In this document: positions 1 through 10,388 of the stretch, piece after piece
How positions within the stretch are numbered: the stretch's first letter is position 1
How the letters are laid out: the number at the start of each line of letters is the position of its first letter
NCBI RefSeq assembly: GCF_900168025.1
Contig: NZ_FUYN01000002.1
Location: 336,343 to 400,342, forward strand
Length of the DNA stretch: 64,000 bases
Reading direction: 5' to 3'
From: Acetoanaerobium noterae
GTDB taxonomy: Bacteria; Bacillota; Clostridia; Peptostreptococcales; Filifactoraceae
Notes under the pieces: generated by a model
What the model saw: only the letters and a program-made list of their open reading frames with translations
Database searches by the model: none
What the model was told of the DNA's origin: nothing
Program-made: the position numbers and the translations under genes

Positions 1-39
1 TATAAATGTAAAATTAGCTTTAATTTTTTGAATTTTCTT

Positions 40-1086
40 TTAAACTGTAAAACCAGCTTCCTCAAAGGTATACATATTTTTGTAGGTAAAGTTAGCTGCT
101 TCAATTATATTAAAGCAAAGTGCAGCACCAGAGCCTTCGCCTAGTCTCATGTCCATCTGAAGCATAGGTGAGAGCTCAAGTAAATCAAAAGCTTTTTTTG
201 AGGCAGGCTCAGCAGAAAAATGTGATGGAATCATATAAAGCTTTGATAATGGGTTTAGCTTGATTGCAAGTATAGCTGAAGCATAAGAAATAACTCCATC
301 TAGCACTACAGGAATATTTCTGCTAGCACATGCTAGGATAGCGCCTGTCATGGCACCTATTTCAAAGCCACCTACCTTAGCAAGCACATCTACAGGGTCA
401 TTTTTATCAGGAGCATTAAGCTCGATAGATTTTTTAATTACATTTGCTTTATGTATTACACCTTCGCTGTTGAGTCCAGCGCCTATACCAGTTACTTCTA
501 TAGGCTCATAGTCTCCGTAAACTGATATGATAGCGCTAGTAGGCGTAGTATTTGCTATACCCATTTCACCTACTCCTATTACTCTGTAGCCGGCATCTAT
601 TAGTTTGTTAGTTTCTTCTATGCCTATTTCAATAGAAAAAATCGCTTCTTCATAGCTCATTGCAGGTCCTTTTGCCATATTAGAAGTGCCTTTTCTTATT
701 TTTCTGTTGATTACTCCTGGAAGAAGCTCGTCGCAGTTTACACCTACGTCTACACCATAGACATCAGCATTTGCAAATCTAGCTAGAGCACCTACTCCAG
801 TTATTTTTCTCACATAATTTGGAATCTGAATTTTTGTTATTTCCTGAGCGTTTGGAGCTACTCCTTCCTCATATACTCCGTGGTCGCCAGCAAAAGCTAT
901 GATAGCTTTTTTAGTAGTGTCGTAAAAATCCTGCCCATATATTCCTGCAAGCTGAATTGATATTTCCTCTAGCTTTCCTAGACTGCCCTTAGGCTTTATG
1001 AGTAAATCTTGTCTTTCCTGTGCTTTTTTCATCATTTCTTCGTTCAAATTTGTTATACTAGCGATAGTACTCTTAAAAAGTTCCAT
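40..1086 (-). CDS. cobT: Nicotinate-nucleotide--dimethylbenzimidazole phosphoribosyltransferase
   Basis: This 348-residue protein has the length and motifs of CobT. CobT moves phosphoribose from nicotinate mononucleotide to dimethylbenzimidazole to make the lower ligand of cobalamin in the cytosol. Visible motifs are PKGSLGKLEE near the N-terminus, GVGALARFA, GEMGIANTTP and, near the C-terminus, LGEGSGAAL, which holds the family's catalytic Glu. The ATG is preceded by a GGGGAG ribosome binding site. The gene diverges from the ogg gene across 116 bases. I see no cobalamin riboswitch there, since the gap is too short for one. No other cob gene is in the window, so this may be an isolated copy or the end of a cluster lying to the left. 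Family assignment is firm. Confidence 0.95.
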   Translation of the reverse strand: MELFKSTIASITNLNEEMMKKAQERQDLLIKPKGSLGKLEEISIQLAGIYGQDFYDTTKKAIIAFAGDHGVYEEGVAPNAQEITKIQIPNYVRKITGVGALARFANADVYGVDVGVNCDELLPGVINRKIRKGTSNMAKGPAMSYEEAIFSIEIGIEETNKLIDAGYRVIGVGEMGIANTTPTSAIISVYGDYEPIEVTGIGAGLNSEGVIHKANVIKKSIELNAPDKNDPVDVLAKVGGFEIGAMTGAILACASRNIPVVLDGVISYASAILAIKLNPLSKLYMIPSHFSAEPASKKAFDLLELSPMLQMDMRLGEGSGAALCFNIIEAANFTYKNMYTFEEAGFTV

Positions 1087-1117
1087 TAATTTACTCCCCT
1101 TATCCCGTATATTTAAC

Positions 1118-1130
1118 GCAAATGATTTGC
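1118..1130. promoter_or_regulatory. Palindrome in the cobT/ogg divergent intergenic region
   Basis: GCAAATGATTTGC is a perfect 6-bp inverted repeat around one base, placed between two divergent genes. It could be an operator for a regulator of cobT. No regulator can be named from the sequence. Confidence 0.3.
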
Positions 1131-1202
1131 ATCTTTATATTTATTATACTACCGTTAGTCAAGCCTGAAAATGGGTAAAAAGATAATCAGCGAGGTGAGA
1201 AA

Positions 1203-2084
1203 ATGAAACTATATCAAGAAAATAATAAAGTAATAATCGATAAAATCAAAGATTTTGAACCAAAGCATATATTTGAGTGTGGGCAGTGCTTCAGATGGGA
1301 TAAAGAGGAAGATGGCTCCTACACAGGAGTAGCAAATGGAAAAATACTCAATGTAAAGCTAGAAGGCGATACTTTGATACTAGATAACACAAATCTAGAT
1401 GATTATCATAAAATCTGGCATAACTACTTTGACATGGATAGGGATTATTCCGCTATTAAAGCAGAGCTTGCTAAAATGGATGAACATCTTTACAATGCAA
1501 CTATATTTGGTCAAGGAATGAGGATTTTGAATCAGGATACCTTTGAAATTGTTATTTCCTTTATAATCTCAGCTAGAAATGCCATTCCTATGATAAAAAG
1601 AAGCGTGGCGTTTTTATCGAAAGCTCTAGGAGAGGAAATCGGAGAATATAGAGGAAAGAAGTATTATGCTTTTCCGACTCCAAAAGCTCTTTCATCTTGT
1701 GATGAGCAGGTACTCATTGATTCGAAGGTGGCTTTTAGAAAAGGCTATATAAGAGACGCAAGCTATATCCAGCATTCACTTCAAATGGATATGTATAAGC
1801 TAAGGAATCTACCTACAGATATGGCGAGAAAAGAGCTAATGACAATTCCTGGAGTTGGGCCAAAGGTTTCAGATTGTATTTTGCTGTTTGGACTTTCAAA
1901 ATACGATGTATTTCCTGTAGATGTGTGGGTACAAAGAGTAATGCATGAGTTTTATATTGAAAAAGAAATGAAGGACCTAAAGAAAATTAGAGAGTTTGGA
2001 ATAGATATGTTTAAAGACAAATCTGGAATAGCTCAACAATATTTATTTTACTATGCTAGAGAAAAGGGGATAGGGAGGAAGTAA
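1203..2084 (+). CDS. ogg: 8-oxoguanine DNA glycosylase/AP lyase (OGG1-type)
   Basis: This 293-residue enzyme removes 8-oxoguanine from oxidised DNA and cuts the abasic site. An OGG N-terminal domain (about residues 1-115) is followed by the HhH-GPD fold. The hairpin PGVGPKVSDC carries the catalytic Lys221, and FPVDVWVQR carries Asp240. The start has a GAGGTGAG site 3-10 bases upstream. The cls gene begins 2 bases after the stop, so the two are probably co-transcribed. The eukaryote-like OGG1 family is common in Clostridia, and its length here is normal. Confidence 0.93.
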   Translation: MKLYQENNKVIIDKIKDFEPKHIFECGQCFRWDKEEDGSYTGVANGKILNVKLEGDTLILDNTNLDDYHKIWHNYFDMDRDYSAIKAELAKMDEHLYNATIFGQGMRILNQDTFEIVISFIISARNAIPMIKRSVAFLSKALGEEIGEYRGKKYYAFPTPKALSSCDEQVLIDSKVAFRKGYIRDASYIQHSLQMDMYKLRNLPTDMARKELMTIPGVGPKVSDCILLFGLSKYDVFPVDVWVQRVMHEFYIEKEMKDLKKIREFGIDMFKDKSGIAQQYLFYYAREKGIGRK

Positions 2085-2086
2085 AA

Positions 2087-3550
2087 ATGACATTTACGAT
2101 ATTTTTTGCCATTTTAGCTATCTTTGTATCTCTGCTCATATTCTTTGAAAATCGTGACCCTGCTAAGACTATAAGCTGGCTGCTGGTCATGATTTTTTTG
2201 CCTGGTATAGGCTTTGTGCTCTACTTGTTATTTGGTGAAAATTTAAGATCCTCTAAGGTCAAGAAAACCAAGGTAGCAGTTGCAAAATTTTTAAACAGTC
2301 AAGACATAAAGGGCATGATAAGTCTGCAAATATTAAGTGCAACACAAAAGCAAGCTTTAAAAGACAATGTCATGTTTCACGATTTAGAATCAGAGGGTAA
2401 AAAGAAGGTAATGCAGCTGATACTAAACTCAGAAAGATCTCCTTTTACTTTAAATAACAAAGTAGATATATATACAGATGGGCTTGATAAATTCGAGCAG
2501 ATGTTAAAAGATATCGAAAATGCAAGAAGCTATATTCATTTGGAATACTTTATAGTGAAAAACTCTGAAATAGGAAAAAAACTCAAGGATGCGCTTATAA
2601 AAAAAGCGAAGCAGGGAGTGAAGGTTAGATTTATATATGATGAAATAGGGAGCTTCAGGCTCATATTTCATCCTGATTTTGCGAGAGAGATGAAATCGGC
2701 AGGAATCGAATTTCGCCCATTTATTCATATTCATTTCCCTTATATTCATAGGAAATTTAACTACAGGAATCATAGAAAAATCTGCGTAATAGATGGAGAA
2801 ATAGGCTATATAGGAGGCCTCAATATAGGAGATGAGTATGTCCACGAAAATAAGAAATTTGGATTTTGGAGAGACACCCACCTTCGCATAGAGGGAGAGT
2901 CTGTATATATGCTCCAAACGATATTTTTAGTAGATTACTATATTGGCAGTGGACAAAAGCTAAATCAGCAGGAATTATTTCCTTCTATGGCATATAAAGG
3001 AGATTCTCTCATTCAAATAGTATCTTCAGGTCCCGATAATCAGTATGAAAGTATCTACAATGCTTATTTTTCATCTATAGCCCATGCTAAAAATACAATA
3101 TATATAGAAACACCGTACTTCATACCTGACGACGCTCTGCTTACAGCACTTAGGACAGCAGTACTTTCTAGTGTAGATGTAAGGATAATATTTCCTTCAT
3201 TTCCAGACCACAATGTAGTCTACTATGCATCCTTGTCGTATTTAGAAGAGCTTTTGGAGCTAGGATGCAAAGTATATCTCTATGAAAAAGGCTTTATTCA
3301 CTCTAAGATGATTTTAGTTGATGAGGAAATAGCTTCTGTAGGTACTGCAAATATGGATATAAGAAGCTTTATGATTAACTTTGAGGTCAATGCTTTCATA
3401 TATGATGAGCCTACAATTTCAAGGCTATATGAGATATTTGAAGCTGACATAAAGGACTCTAAAGAGCTTCTTTATTCTGATTTTAAAGCTCGTCCTATAG
3501 TTCAAAAAATCGCAGAATCAGCTGCTAGACTATTTTCGCCTATATTGTAA
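2087..3550 (+). CDS. cls: Cardiolipin synthase (phospholipase D family)
   Basis: This 487-residue membrane enzyme condenses two phosphatidylglycerols into cardiolipin. Two N-terminal hydrophobic helices (about residues 3-20 and 30-50) anchor it. Two HxKx4D motifs follow: HRKICVIDG with IGGLNIGDEY near residue 230, and HSKMILVDE with GTANMDIRS near residue 405. Both halves of the phospholipase D active site are therefore intact. The length matches bacterial ClsA-type proteins. The ribosome binding site (GGGAGGAA) lies in the end of ogg, so translation is probably coupled. Confidence 0.94.
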   Translation: MTFTIFFAILAIFVSLLIFFENRDPAKTISWLLVMIFLPGIGFVLYLLFGENLRSSKVKKTKVAVAKFLNSQDIKGMISLQILSATQKQALKDNVMFHDLESEGKKKVMQLILNSERSPFTLNNKVDIYTDGLDKFEQMLKDIENARSYIHLEYFIVKNSEIGKKLKDALIKKAKQGVKVRFIYDEIGSFRLIFHPDFAREMKSAGIEFRPFIHIHFPYIHRKFNYRNHRKICVIDGEIGYIGGLNIGDEYVHENKKFGFWRDTHLRIEGESVYMLQTIFLVDYYIGSGQKLNQQELFPSMAYKGDSLIQIVSSGPDNQYESIYNAYFSSIAHAKNTIYIETPYFIPDDALLTALRTAVLSSVDVRIIFPSFPDHNVVYYASLSYLEELLELGCKVYLYEKGFIHSKMILVDEEIASVGTANMDIRSFMINFEVNAFIYDEPTISRLYEIFEADIKDSKELLYSDFKARPIVQKIAESAARLFSPIL

Positions 3551-3603
3551 AAAGTAACACTTTGAAAACGCTTATAATACAATTAAAAATTTATTGGATA
3601 TAA

Positions 3604-3654
3604 TTAAGGAAATTATGATTTTTAGTAATTATTGCTTATTCATAATTTCCTTAA
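3604..3654. terminator. Perfect 15-bp inverted repeat after cls
   Basis: The arms at 3604-3618 and 3640-3654 are perfectly complementary and separated by 21 bases. They lie between cls and the groES promoter region. A T-rich but interrupted tract follows. It is likely a weak terminator and possibly also an mRNA-stabilising hairpin. Confidence 0.55.
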
Positions 3655-3721
3655 TTTATTATAAAAAAATCAAAAAAAGGACTTGAAAAAAATTCAAATA
3701 TTATATAACATATACTATGTA

Positions 3722-3748
3722 GTAGCACTCGATATAAAAGAGTGCTAA
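3722..3748. promoter_or_regulatory. CIRCE operator (HrcA binding site)
   Basis: The sequence is GTAGCACTC, nine bases, then GAGTGCTAA. It matches the CIRCE consensus TTAGCACTC-N9-GAGTGCTAA at all but the first T. It lies about 97 bases upstream of the groES start, the classical place for repression of groESL by HrcA. A -35-like TTGAAA is at 3683. Confidence 0.95.
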
Positions 3749-3844
3749 CATTTAAACTAAAATTAAGCGCAAAGCTAGTCTTTGCAATAAAGCATCCCTT
3801 TATAGGGAGTATTAAATAATATTATTTAGGAGGGAATGTTTATT

Positions 3845-4129
3845 ATGAAAATCAGACCATTAGCAGACAGAGTGGTAATTAAGATGGTAGAAGCAGAAGA
3901 AAAAACTAAAAGCGGTATCGTACTTCCAGGAAGTGCAAAGGAGCAGCCACAAATGGCTGAGGTAGTAGAAGTAGGACCTGGTGGAGTAGTTGACGGCAAA
4001 GAAATCAAGATGGAGCTAAAGGTAGGAGATAAAGTACTTTTCTCTAAATACGCAGGAACTGAAGTTAAATTAGATGGACAAGAGTTCACTATATTAAGAC
4101 AAAGCGATATTTTAGCTGTAGTAGAATAA
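3845..4129 (+). CDS. groS: Co-chaperonin GroES
   Basis: This 94-residue subunit caps the GroEL ring. It begins MKIRPLADRVV and carries the mobile loop region EEKTKSGIVLPG. I chose the ATG at 3845 over the in-frame ATG at 3836, because the strong AGGAGGG at 3828-3834 is 10 bases from the former and only one base from the latter, and because GroES proteins start at MKIRPL. It is followed by groEL and controlled by the CIRCE element upstream. Confidence 0.97.
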   Translation: MKIRPLADRVVIKMVEAEEKTKSGIVLPGSAKEQPQMAEVVEVGPGGVVDGKEIKMELKVGDKVLFSKYAGTEVKLDGQEFTILRQSDILAVVE

Positions 4130-4203
4130 GAAATTTCACAAAGAAAACAATCATAAGAGATTAATCATAAAAAAGTAACTTGATTATAAATTAGGAGGAG
4201 TAA

Positions 4204-5835
<1,632 letters not shown>

Positions 5836-5896
5836 TAAGCTATTTATAAAAAAATAGCCTTGGTATTAAAACTTATAACAATATAGATAATCATAA

Positions 5897-5934
5897 AAAT
5901 AAAGGTGTGGAATTTCCGCACCTTTATTTTTTAT
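5897..5934 (+). terminator. Intrinsic terminator of groESL
   Basis: The 14-bp arms at 5897-5910 and 5916-5929 (core AAAGGTGTGG / CCGCACCTTT, one G-U pair) have a 5-base loop and are followed by a T-run. Confidence 0.92.
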
Positions 5935-6028
5935 ATAGTATAAAATTTATATTGAATAAATTACGAACTGTAAACTACAAACTATAAAACAGATTAATAC
6001 TATAGAAGTGAATTAAAATTTTATAAAT

Positions 6029-7774
6029 CTAATTTTTTTGATTCTGGGTTTCCTCGCATTTATAAACAGAGATTTGTTCATTTAATTGCTCGCTCATTTG
6101 ATAGATATCATCAAGGCTAGAGGTGATTTCCTCTATATTTGCAGATTCCTCTTGAGCAGTTTGATTTAGCTGATCTACAGTAGTTGCATTTTCATGAGAT
6201 AGCTTGTTTAAATCCTGACTTATTTGGAAAACTGTTTTTTGATTTTCAGAAATTATATCGATTCTGCTTTTTAAATTATATATACTTGAAATTACGTTCT
6301 CGATAGAGTGCTCAGTTGATAAATAGTGAGCTAAAGTACTTTCAACTGCAGCATTAGATGAAGAAATCATAGAGCGATTATCACTTGTGATTTCATTTGC
6401 AGTTTTAATTTCATTAGTGACCTTGTTTAGGATGACCTGAATGGCGTCAACTGATTGAGCAGATTCTTCAGCTAGCTTTCTTATTTCCTCTGCTACAACA
6501 GCAAACCCTCTACCCTGCTCTCCAGCTCTAGCAGCTTCTATGGAAGCATTTAGTGCAAGCAGATTCGTTTGATTTGCTATACTACTTATGGTCTCTACTA
6601 TGCTAAGAATAGCACCGGATTCCTCATACAAATCCTTCATGGAATCGTTTAAAGTCTCAAAGCCTGTGCTTGTTCTAGCAAACTGCTCCTTCATACCAAC
6701 AAGAGCGTCGTGAGAAATTTTAGTGTTATCTGATACCAATTTACCGTCCTGCATGGATTTGTCAGCAAGCTCACACATATCCTCTAGGTTTTTATTAAGC
6801 TTTGTATTAAGTTCAGTGAGATGGTCCATCTGCTCTATTTGAACCTGAATATTTTCGTGAGTTTCTTCCATTGAAGCTGTAGACTCCTCAATCATTGCTG
6901 AGATATTATGGGTAGACTCTGTCACAGACTTAAAGTTGTCTTGAATATTTTTTCCAAGGTAATATATTTGCTTTATTAAATTATAGTTGTTGGTTTGAAG
7001 CTGGCTTAAAGAAGTCTTAAGAAGAGAAAATTCTCCACGATAGTTACCCTCTATCTTGTGACAGATTTCATAGTTAGCAAGTAATTCGCAATCAGAGGCT
7101 AAGGTTTCTATTGGCTTTAGTGATTTTTTGATATATGAGTATAGAATAAATCCAATCACTGCTAAAATTATAGCCAAAAGTCCGGTTGTAAGCATGAGGA
7201 GCTCGGATTTTTTTTCAAAAAGCTCAGTAACATCAAAATCAATTCCACAGTATGCATAAATTTCACCGCTAGTATTTTTTAGAGGAAAGTAATTAGTATA
7301 TAAAAGGCTTCCTTCGTACTCTTCTACTTCTCCAAACTGGGCATCTTGACTCTTCTTAACTTCATCATAGATGGGCTTGTATTCGTCCTCAACTTCCTCA
7401 AATAGTGAAGCCATATCTGATTCAACTATAGTACCGTCAATCAAGTATTCCCAGGTTCCGTTATTTTCTATTACTATATAAAGAAATTTTGCTGTTGTTG
7501 CACTAGAAAGTGCGACTAGAGATTTTCTAATATCTTTGTATAGACGAGAATCCTCAGTTTTTCCCATAATCATCTCTTGGACAGTATTTTCGTCAACTAA
7601 ATTGTTTACAGCACTCCATGTGTTATTAGCTATTAGATTCATTTGATTATTTGTGATGGTGTTTAAAGTGTAAAAGTTAATTGATAGAAGTAGAGCGGCT
7701 GTCAAGATAAAGCAAATGAGCGCAATACTTACAAGTCTGGTGCTTATTTTTTCAGTGAATTTGATTTTTTCCAT
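6029..7774 (-). CDS. Methyl-accepting chemotaxis protein with extracytoplasmic sensor
   Basis: This 581-residue transmembrane chemoreceptor signals to CheA/CheW. TM1 is about residues 13-35, and an extracellular ligand domain spans about 36-192. TM2 is about residues 193-216, with a HAMP-like stretch after it, then a long coiled-coil signalling domain. The hairpin tip ([36 protein letters not shown]) is intact. AAGGAGG precedes the ATG. No che genes are nearby, so this is an orphan receptor. The ligand cannot be inferred. Confidence 0.93.
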   Translation of the reverse strand: MEKIKFTEKISTRLVSIALICFILTAALLLSINFYTLNTITNNQMNLIANNTWSAVNNLVDENTVQEMIMGKTEDSRLYKDIRKSLVALSSATTAKFLYIVIENNGTWEYLIDGTIVESDMASLFEEVEDEYKPIYDEVKKSQDAQFGEVEEYEGSLLYTNYFPLKNTSGEIYAYCGIDFDVTELFEKKSELLMLTTGLLAIILAVIGFILYSYIKKSLKPIETLASDCELLANYEICHKIEGNYRGEFSLLKTSLSQLQTNNYNLIKQIYYLGKNIQDNFKSVTESTHNISAMIEESTASMEETHENIQVQIEQMDHLTELNTKLNKNLEDMCELADKSMQDGKLVSDNTKISHDALVGMKEQFARTSTGFETLNDSMKDLYEESGAILSIVETISSIANQTNLLALNASIEAARAGEQGRGFAVVAEEIRKLAEESAQSVDAIQVILNKVTNEIKTANEITSDNRSMISSSNAAVESTLAHYLSTEHSIENVISSIYNLKSRIDIISENQKTVFQISQDLNKLSHENATTVDQLNQTAQEESANIEEITSSLDDIYQMSEQLNEQISVYKCEETQNQKN

Positions 7775-8238
7775 ATAGCCTCCTTGTAAATAAATGACAT
7801 ATTAATGCTGAATACAGCTGATGAATAAATGATGATTAAGTAAAATGATATACAATGATTCTGTCAAGGATTAGTCATAGTGAAGAAAATGGATGGACTG
7901 AGTACACTTTATTGATACATCAGAAAAGTCAATTGGTTCTGATTGACTATAAAGTTATGTAATGTTACCATAAAAAAGCTTCAATCACAAGATTGTAAAT
8001 TAAGTTTAACTTTGTATTTGCAATAGATTGAGTAAGTAAGCAGTTTTTGATGTCAGATATGATATAATTACTTATAACGAAGATATATTAAATATAACTA
8101 AAATAATTTCTGAAAAAAATAAATATAATACAAAGGAAAATATAATTTATTCCAAAATATGAATAGTATCCAGATAAATAATAAATAATTATTAATAAAT
8201 AATTGATATAAACTAATTATGGAGAGTGAGAAAATTTT
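7775..8238. other. AT-rich intergenic region between the chemoreceptor and larB
   Basis: These 464 bases carry no convincing gene. On the minus strand a TTGACA (7862-7867) lies 17 bases from TTTACT, which could be the chemoreceptor promoter. A TATAAT at 8063-8068 may belong to larB but lacks a well-spaced -35. I see no strong hairpin. Confidence 0.4.
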
Positions 8239-8988
8239 ATGGATAAAAAACTGTTAATAGACATGCTTAGTAAAGTAAAATCTAATGAAATGAACATAGA
8301 TGAAGCGGCAGAAAAGCTGAGCAGTATTTCATATGAGGATATAGGGTATGCAAAGGTGGATCATCACAGAAGCCTTAGAAATGGTTATCCTGAAGTTATA
8401 TACTGTGAAGGCAAGACAAAGGAGCAAATAGCAGGAATCATGGAAAAGCTTCTAGAAAAAAATAGCAATATCCTAGGGACTAGACTAAATGAAGAGAGCT
8501 ATGAATATCTTAAGGAAAGGTTTAAGGATTTAGAATATCACAGTATGTCTAGGGTTATGACTCTAAAGGTCAAGGAAATAGAAATTAAAGGCAAGGGCGA
8601 GATTGCGGTAGTAACAGCGGGTACTTCGGATATGTATGTAGCAGAAGAGGCAGCTATAACTGCGGAGTTTTTAGGCAATAAAGTGATTCGCATCTATGAT
8701 GCTGGGGTTGCTGGAATTCACAGACTACTATCAAAGCAAGATGAGCTTAGAAGATGCAGAGTAGTAATTGCAGTTGCTGGTATGGAAGGGGCACTTCCAA
8801 GCGTTCTTGGAGGCCTAGTTGAGGTGCCTGTTATAGCAGTTCCTACCTCAGTGGGATACGGTGCAAATTTTGGAGGCCTTTCAGCTTTACTTACCATGCT
8901 CAATTCCTGCGCATCAGGGATTAGCGTAGTAAATATAGACAATGGGTTTGGAGCGGGATATCTAGCGAGCACGATAAATAGACTATAA
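8239..8988 (+). CDS. larB: LarB, pyridinium-3,5-biscarboxylic acid mononucleotide synthase
   Basis: This 249-residue protein shows the PurE-like (AIR carboxylase-related) C-terminal half with VVTAGTSDMYVAEEA, VAGMEGALPSVLGG and PTSVGYGANFGG. LarB carboxylates and hydrolyses nicotinate adenine dinucleotide in the first step of the nickel-pincer nucleotide cofactor of lactate racemase and related enzymes. It is followed by larC after 95 bases, forming a larBC unit. No larE (sulphur transfer) or larA-type apoenzyme is in the window, so the other parts must be elsewhere. Family assignment is firm; the dependent enzyme is unknown. Confidence 0.92.
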   Translation: MDKKLLIDMLSKVKSNEMNIDEAAEKLSSISYEDIGYAKVDHHRSLRNGYPEVIYCEGKTKEQIAGIMEKLLEKNSNILGTRLNEESYEYLKERFKDLEYHSMSRVMTLKVKEIEIKGKGEIAVVTAGTSDMYVAEEAAITAEFLGNKVIRIYDAGVAGIHRLLSKQDELRRCRVVIAVAGMEGALPSVLGGLVEVPVIAVPTSVGYGANFGGLSALLTMLNSCASGISVVNIDNGFGAGYLASTINRL

Positions 8989-9083
8989 ATAAAAAGTAGT
9001 AGCAGATCTATAATGAAAAACACTTAAAAAAATAAGTATAATGTAGAAGTATATATAAAGCAATTGCAATAGGAGGATTATAC

Positions 9084-10229
9084 ATGAATTTATATTTGGA
9101 TATAGTAGGAGGCATATCAGGTGATATGATGCTTTCCTCGCTTCTTGGACTAGGAGTAAATTACGATAGGTTTATAGAAGTGATGAGCACTCTTTCGATT
9201 AGCGATGAATTTGAAATAAGCTTAAGTCAAGCTTCAAAAGGAGCAATAGGGGGAAATAAGGTTGATGTAATTTTAAAAGAGGATTCTTCTTTTGTGCATA
9301 GAAATCTTAGCGATATTATTAATATCATAGATAATTCCGAAATATCTTCTAGAGCAAAATATATGTCTAGAAAAATATTTACAGTGTTGGCAGAGGCAGA
9401 GGCGAAGGTTCATCTTGCTAAGATAGAAGATGTACATTTTCACGAGGTAGGAGCTGTTGACTCTATAGTGGATATCATAGGAACTGCTGTTTTAATAGAT
9501 ATGCTTGATATTGAGACTATATATTGCAGTGAGATACCACTTGGAACTGGATTTACTTGGTCCCAGCATGGAAAGATACCTCTTCCAGCACCAGCGACTC
9601 TCAATCTACTAGAAAATATGAAGGTTAGATTAACAAATCTTCAGGCTGAAACAGTGACACCTACAGGAGCTGCAATATTAAAGGGGTTAAATGCTAAACA
9701 AGCCTCAAATCTCAGCATGAAAATCAAGAAAACCTCTATAGGATGCGGGACGAAGAATTTTGATATACCAAATATCCTAAGAGCTATTTTATTTCAGCCA
9801 AACTATTATTATATAAGAGAAAAATTGGCTGTATTATCTTGTAATCTAGATGATATGACTGGAGAGCTTATGGGTAACGCTATGGAAGAGCTTTTTGACG
9901 CGGGGGCTCTAGATGTTTGGTTTTCTCCTATAATGATGAAGAAAAGCAGACCAGCCTACAAGCTTGAGGTGCTTACAACCATGCATCAAAAAGAAGCTAT
10001 ATCAAAGGTTATTTTTGAGCAGACCACAACTCTTGGAATAAGAGAGCAGATAATCGATAGAAAATCACTAAAAAGAAAAATGAGATATCATAAGACTGAA
10101 TTAGGGAGCATCAGAATTAAAGAAGCTTATCTAGGAGACAAAAAAATAAATCAAAAACCGGAGTTTGAAGACCTCAAAGCTTTGGCAAAAAAGAAGGGCG
10201 TAACAGTTAGAAGCCTTAATATAAAATAG
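9084..10229 (+). CDS. larC: LarC, nickel insertase for the pincer nucleotide cofactor
   Basis: This 381-residue protein matches the LarC family, a CTP-dependent cyclometallase that inserts Ni into the bisthiocarboxylate precursor. Motifs are DIVGGISGDMML at the start, HFHEVGAVDSIVDIIG, TPTGAAILK, and CNLDDMTGE with MMKKSRPAYKLEV in the C-terminal part. In Lactobacillus plantarum, larC1 and larC2 are joined by a programmed frameshift. Here both halves are read in one uninterrupted frame. GGAGGA precedes the ATG. It is probably co-transcribed with larB. Confidence 0.92.
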   Translation: MNLYLDIVGGISGDMMLSSLLGLGVNYDRFIEVMSTLSISDEFEISLSQASKGAIGGNKVDVILKEDSSFVHRNLSDIINIIDNSEISSRAKYMSRKIFTVLAEAEAKVHLAKIEDVHFHEVGAVDSIVDIIGTAVLIDMLDIETIYCSEIPLGTGFTWSQHGKIPLPAPATLNLLENMKVRLTNLQAETVTPTGAAILKGLNAKQASNLSMKIKKTSIGCGTKNFDIPNILRAILFQPNYYYIREKLAVLSCNLDDMTGELMGNAMEELFDAGALDVWFSPIMMKKSRPAYKLEVLTTMHQKEAISKVIFEQTTTLGIREQIIDRKSLKRKMRYHKTELGSIRIKEAYLGDKKINQKPEFEDLKALAKKKGVTVRSLNIK

Positions 10230-10316
10230 CAAAGTTCATTATAGAATCCAATATATTATCTATAGAAAAAGTCAAAGTTTCTTCTAAAGCAATTTTTACA
10301 AAATTTCCATATATTT

Positions 10317-10326
10317 GTGTTATAAT
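10317..10326 (+). promoter_or_regulatory. Extended -10 promoter for the PhnM-like gene
   Basis: TGT-TATAAT forms an extended -10 hexamer ending at 10326, 62 bases before the start codon. The -35 region is weak, which is usual for extended -10 promoters. Confidence 0.5.
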
Positions 10327-10388
10327 CATGAGATAGGTGATAAGAAAGCTATAATTTGAACCTAGTAATTGATAAAGGGGGTCTTTAA

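Noticed and set aside
1087-1202. Cobalamin riboswitch upstream of cobT
   Set aside because: The gap is only 116 bases and has no B12-box-like sequence; a cobalamin riboswitch needs far more.
2504-2917. Minus-strand frame inside cls (137 codons)
   Set aside because: It is opposite conserved HKD-domain coding sequence, with no family likeness and no ribosome binding site.
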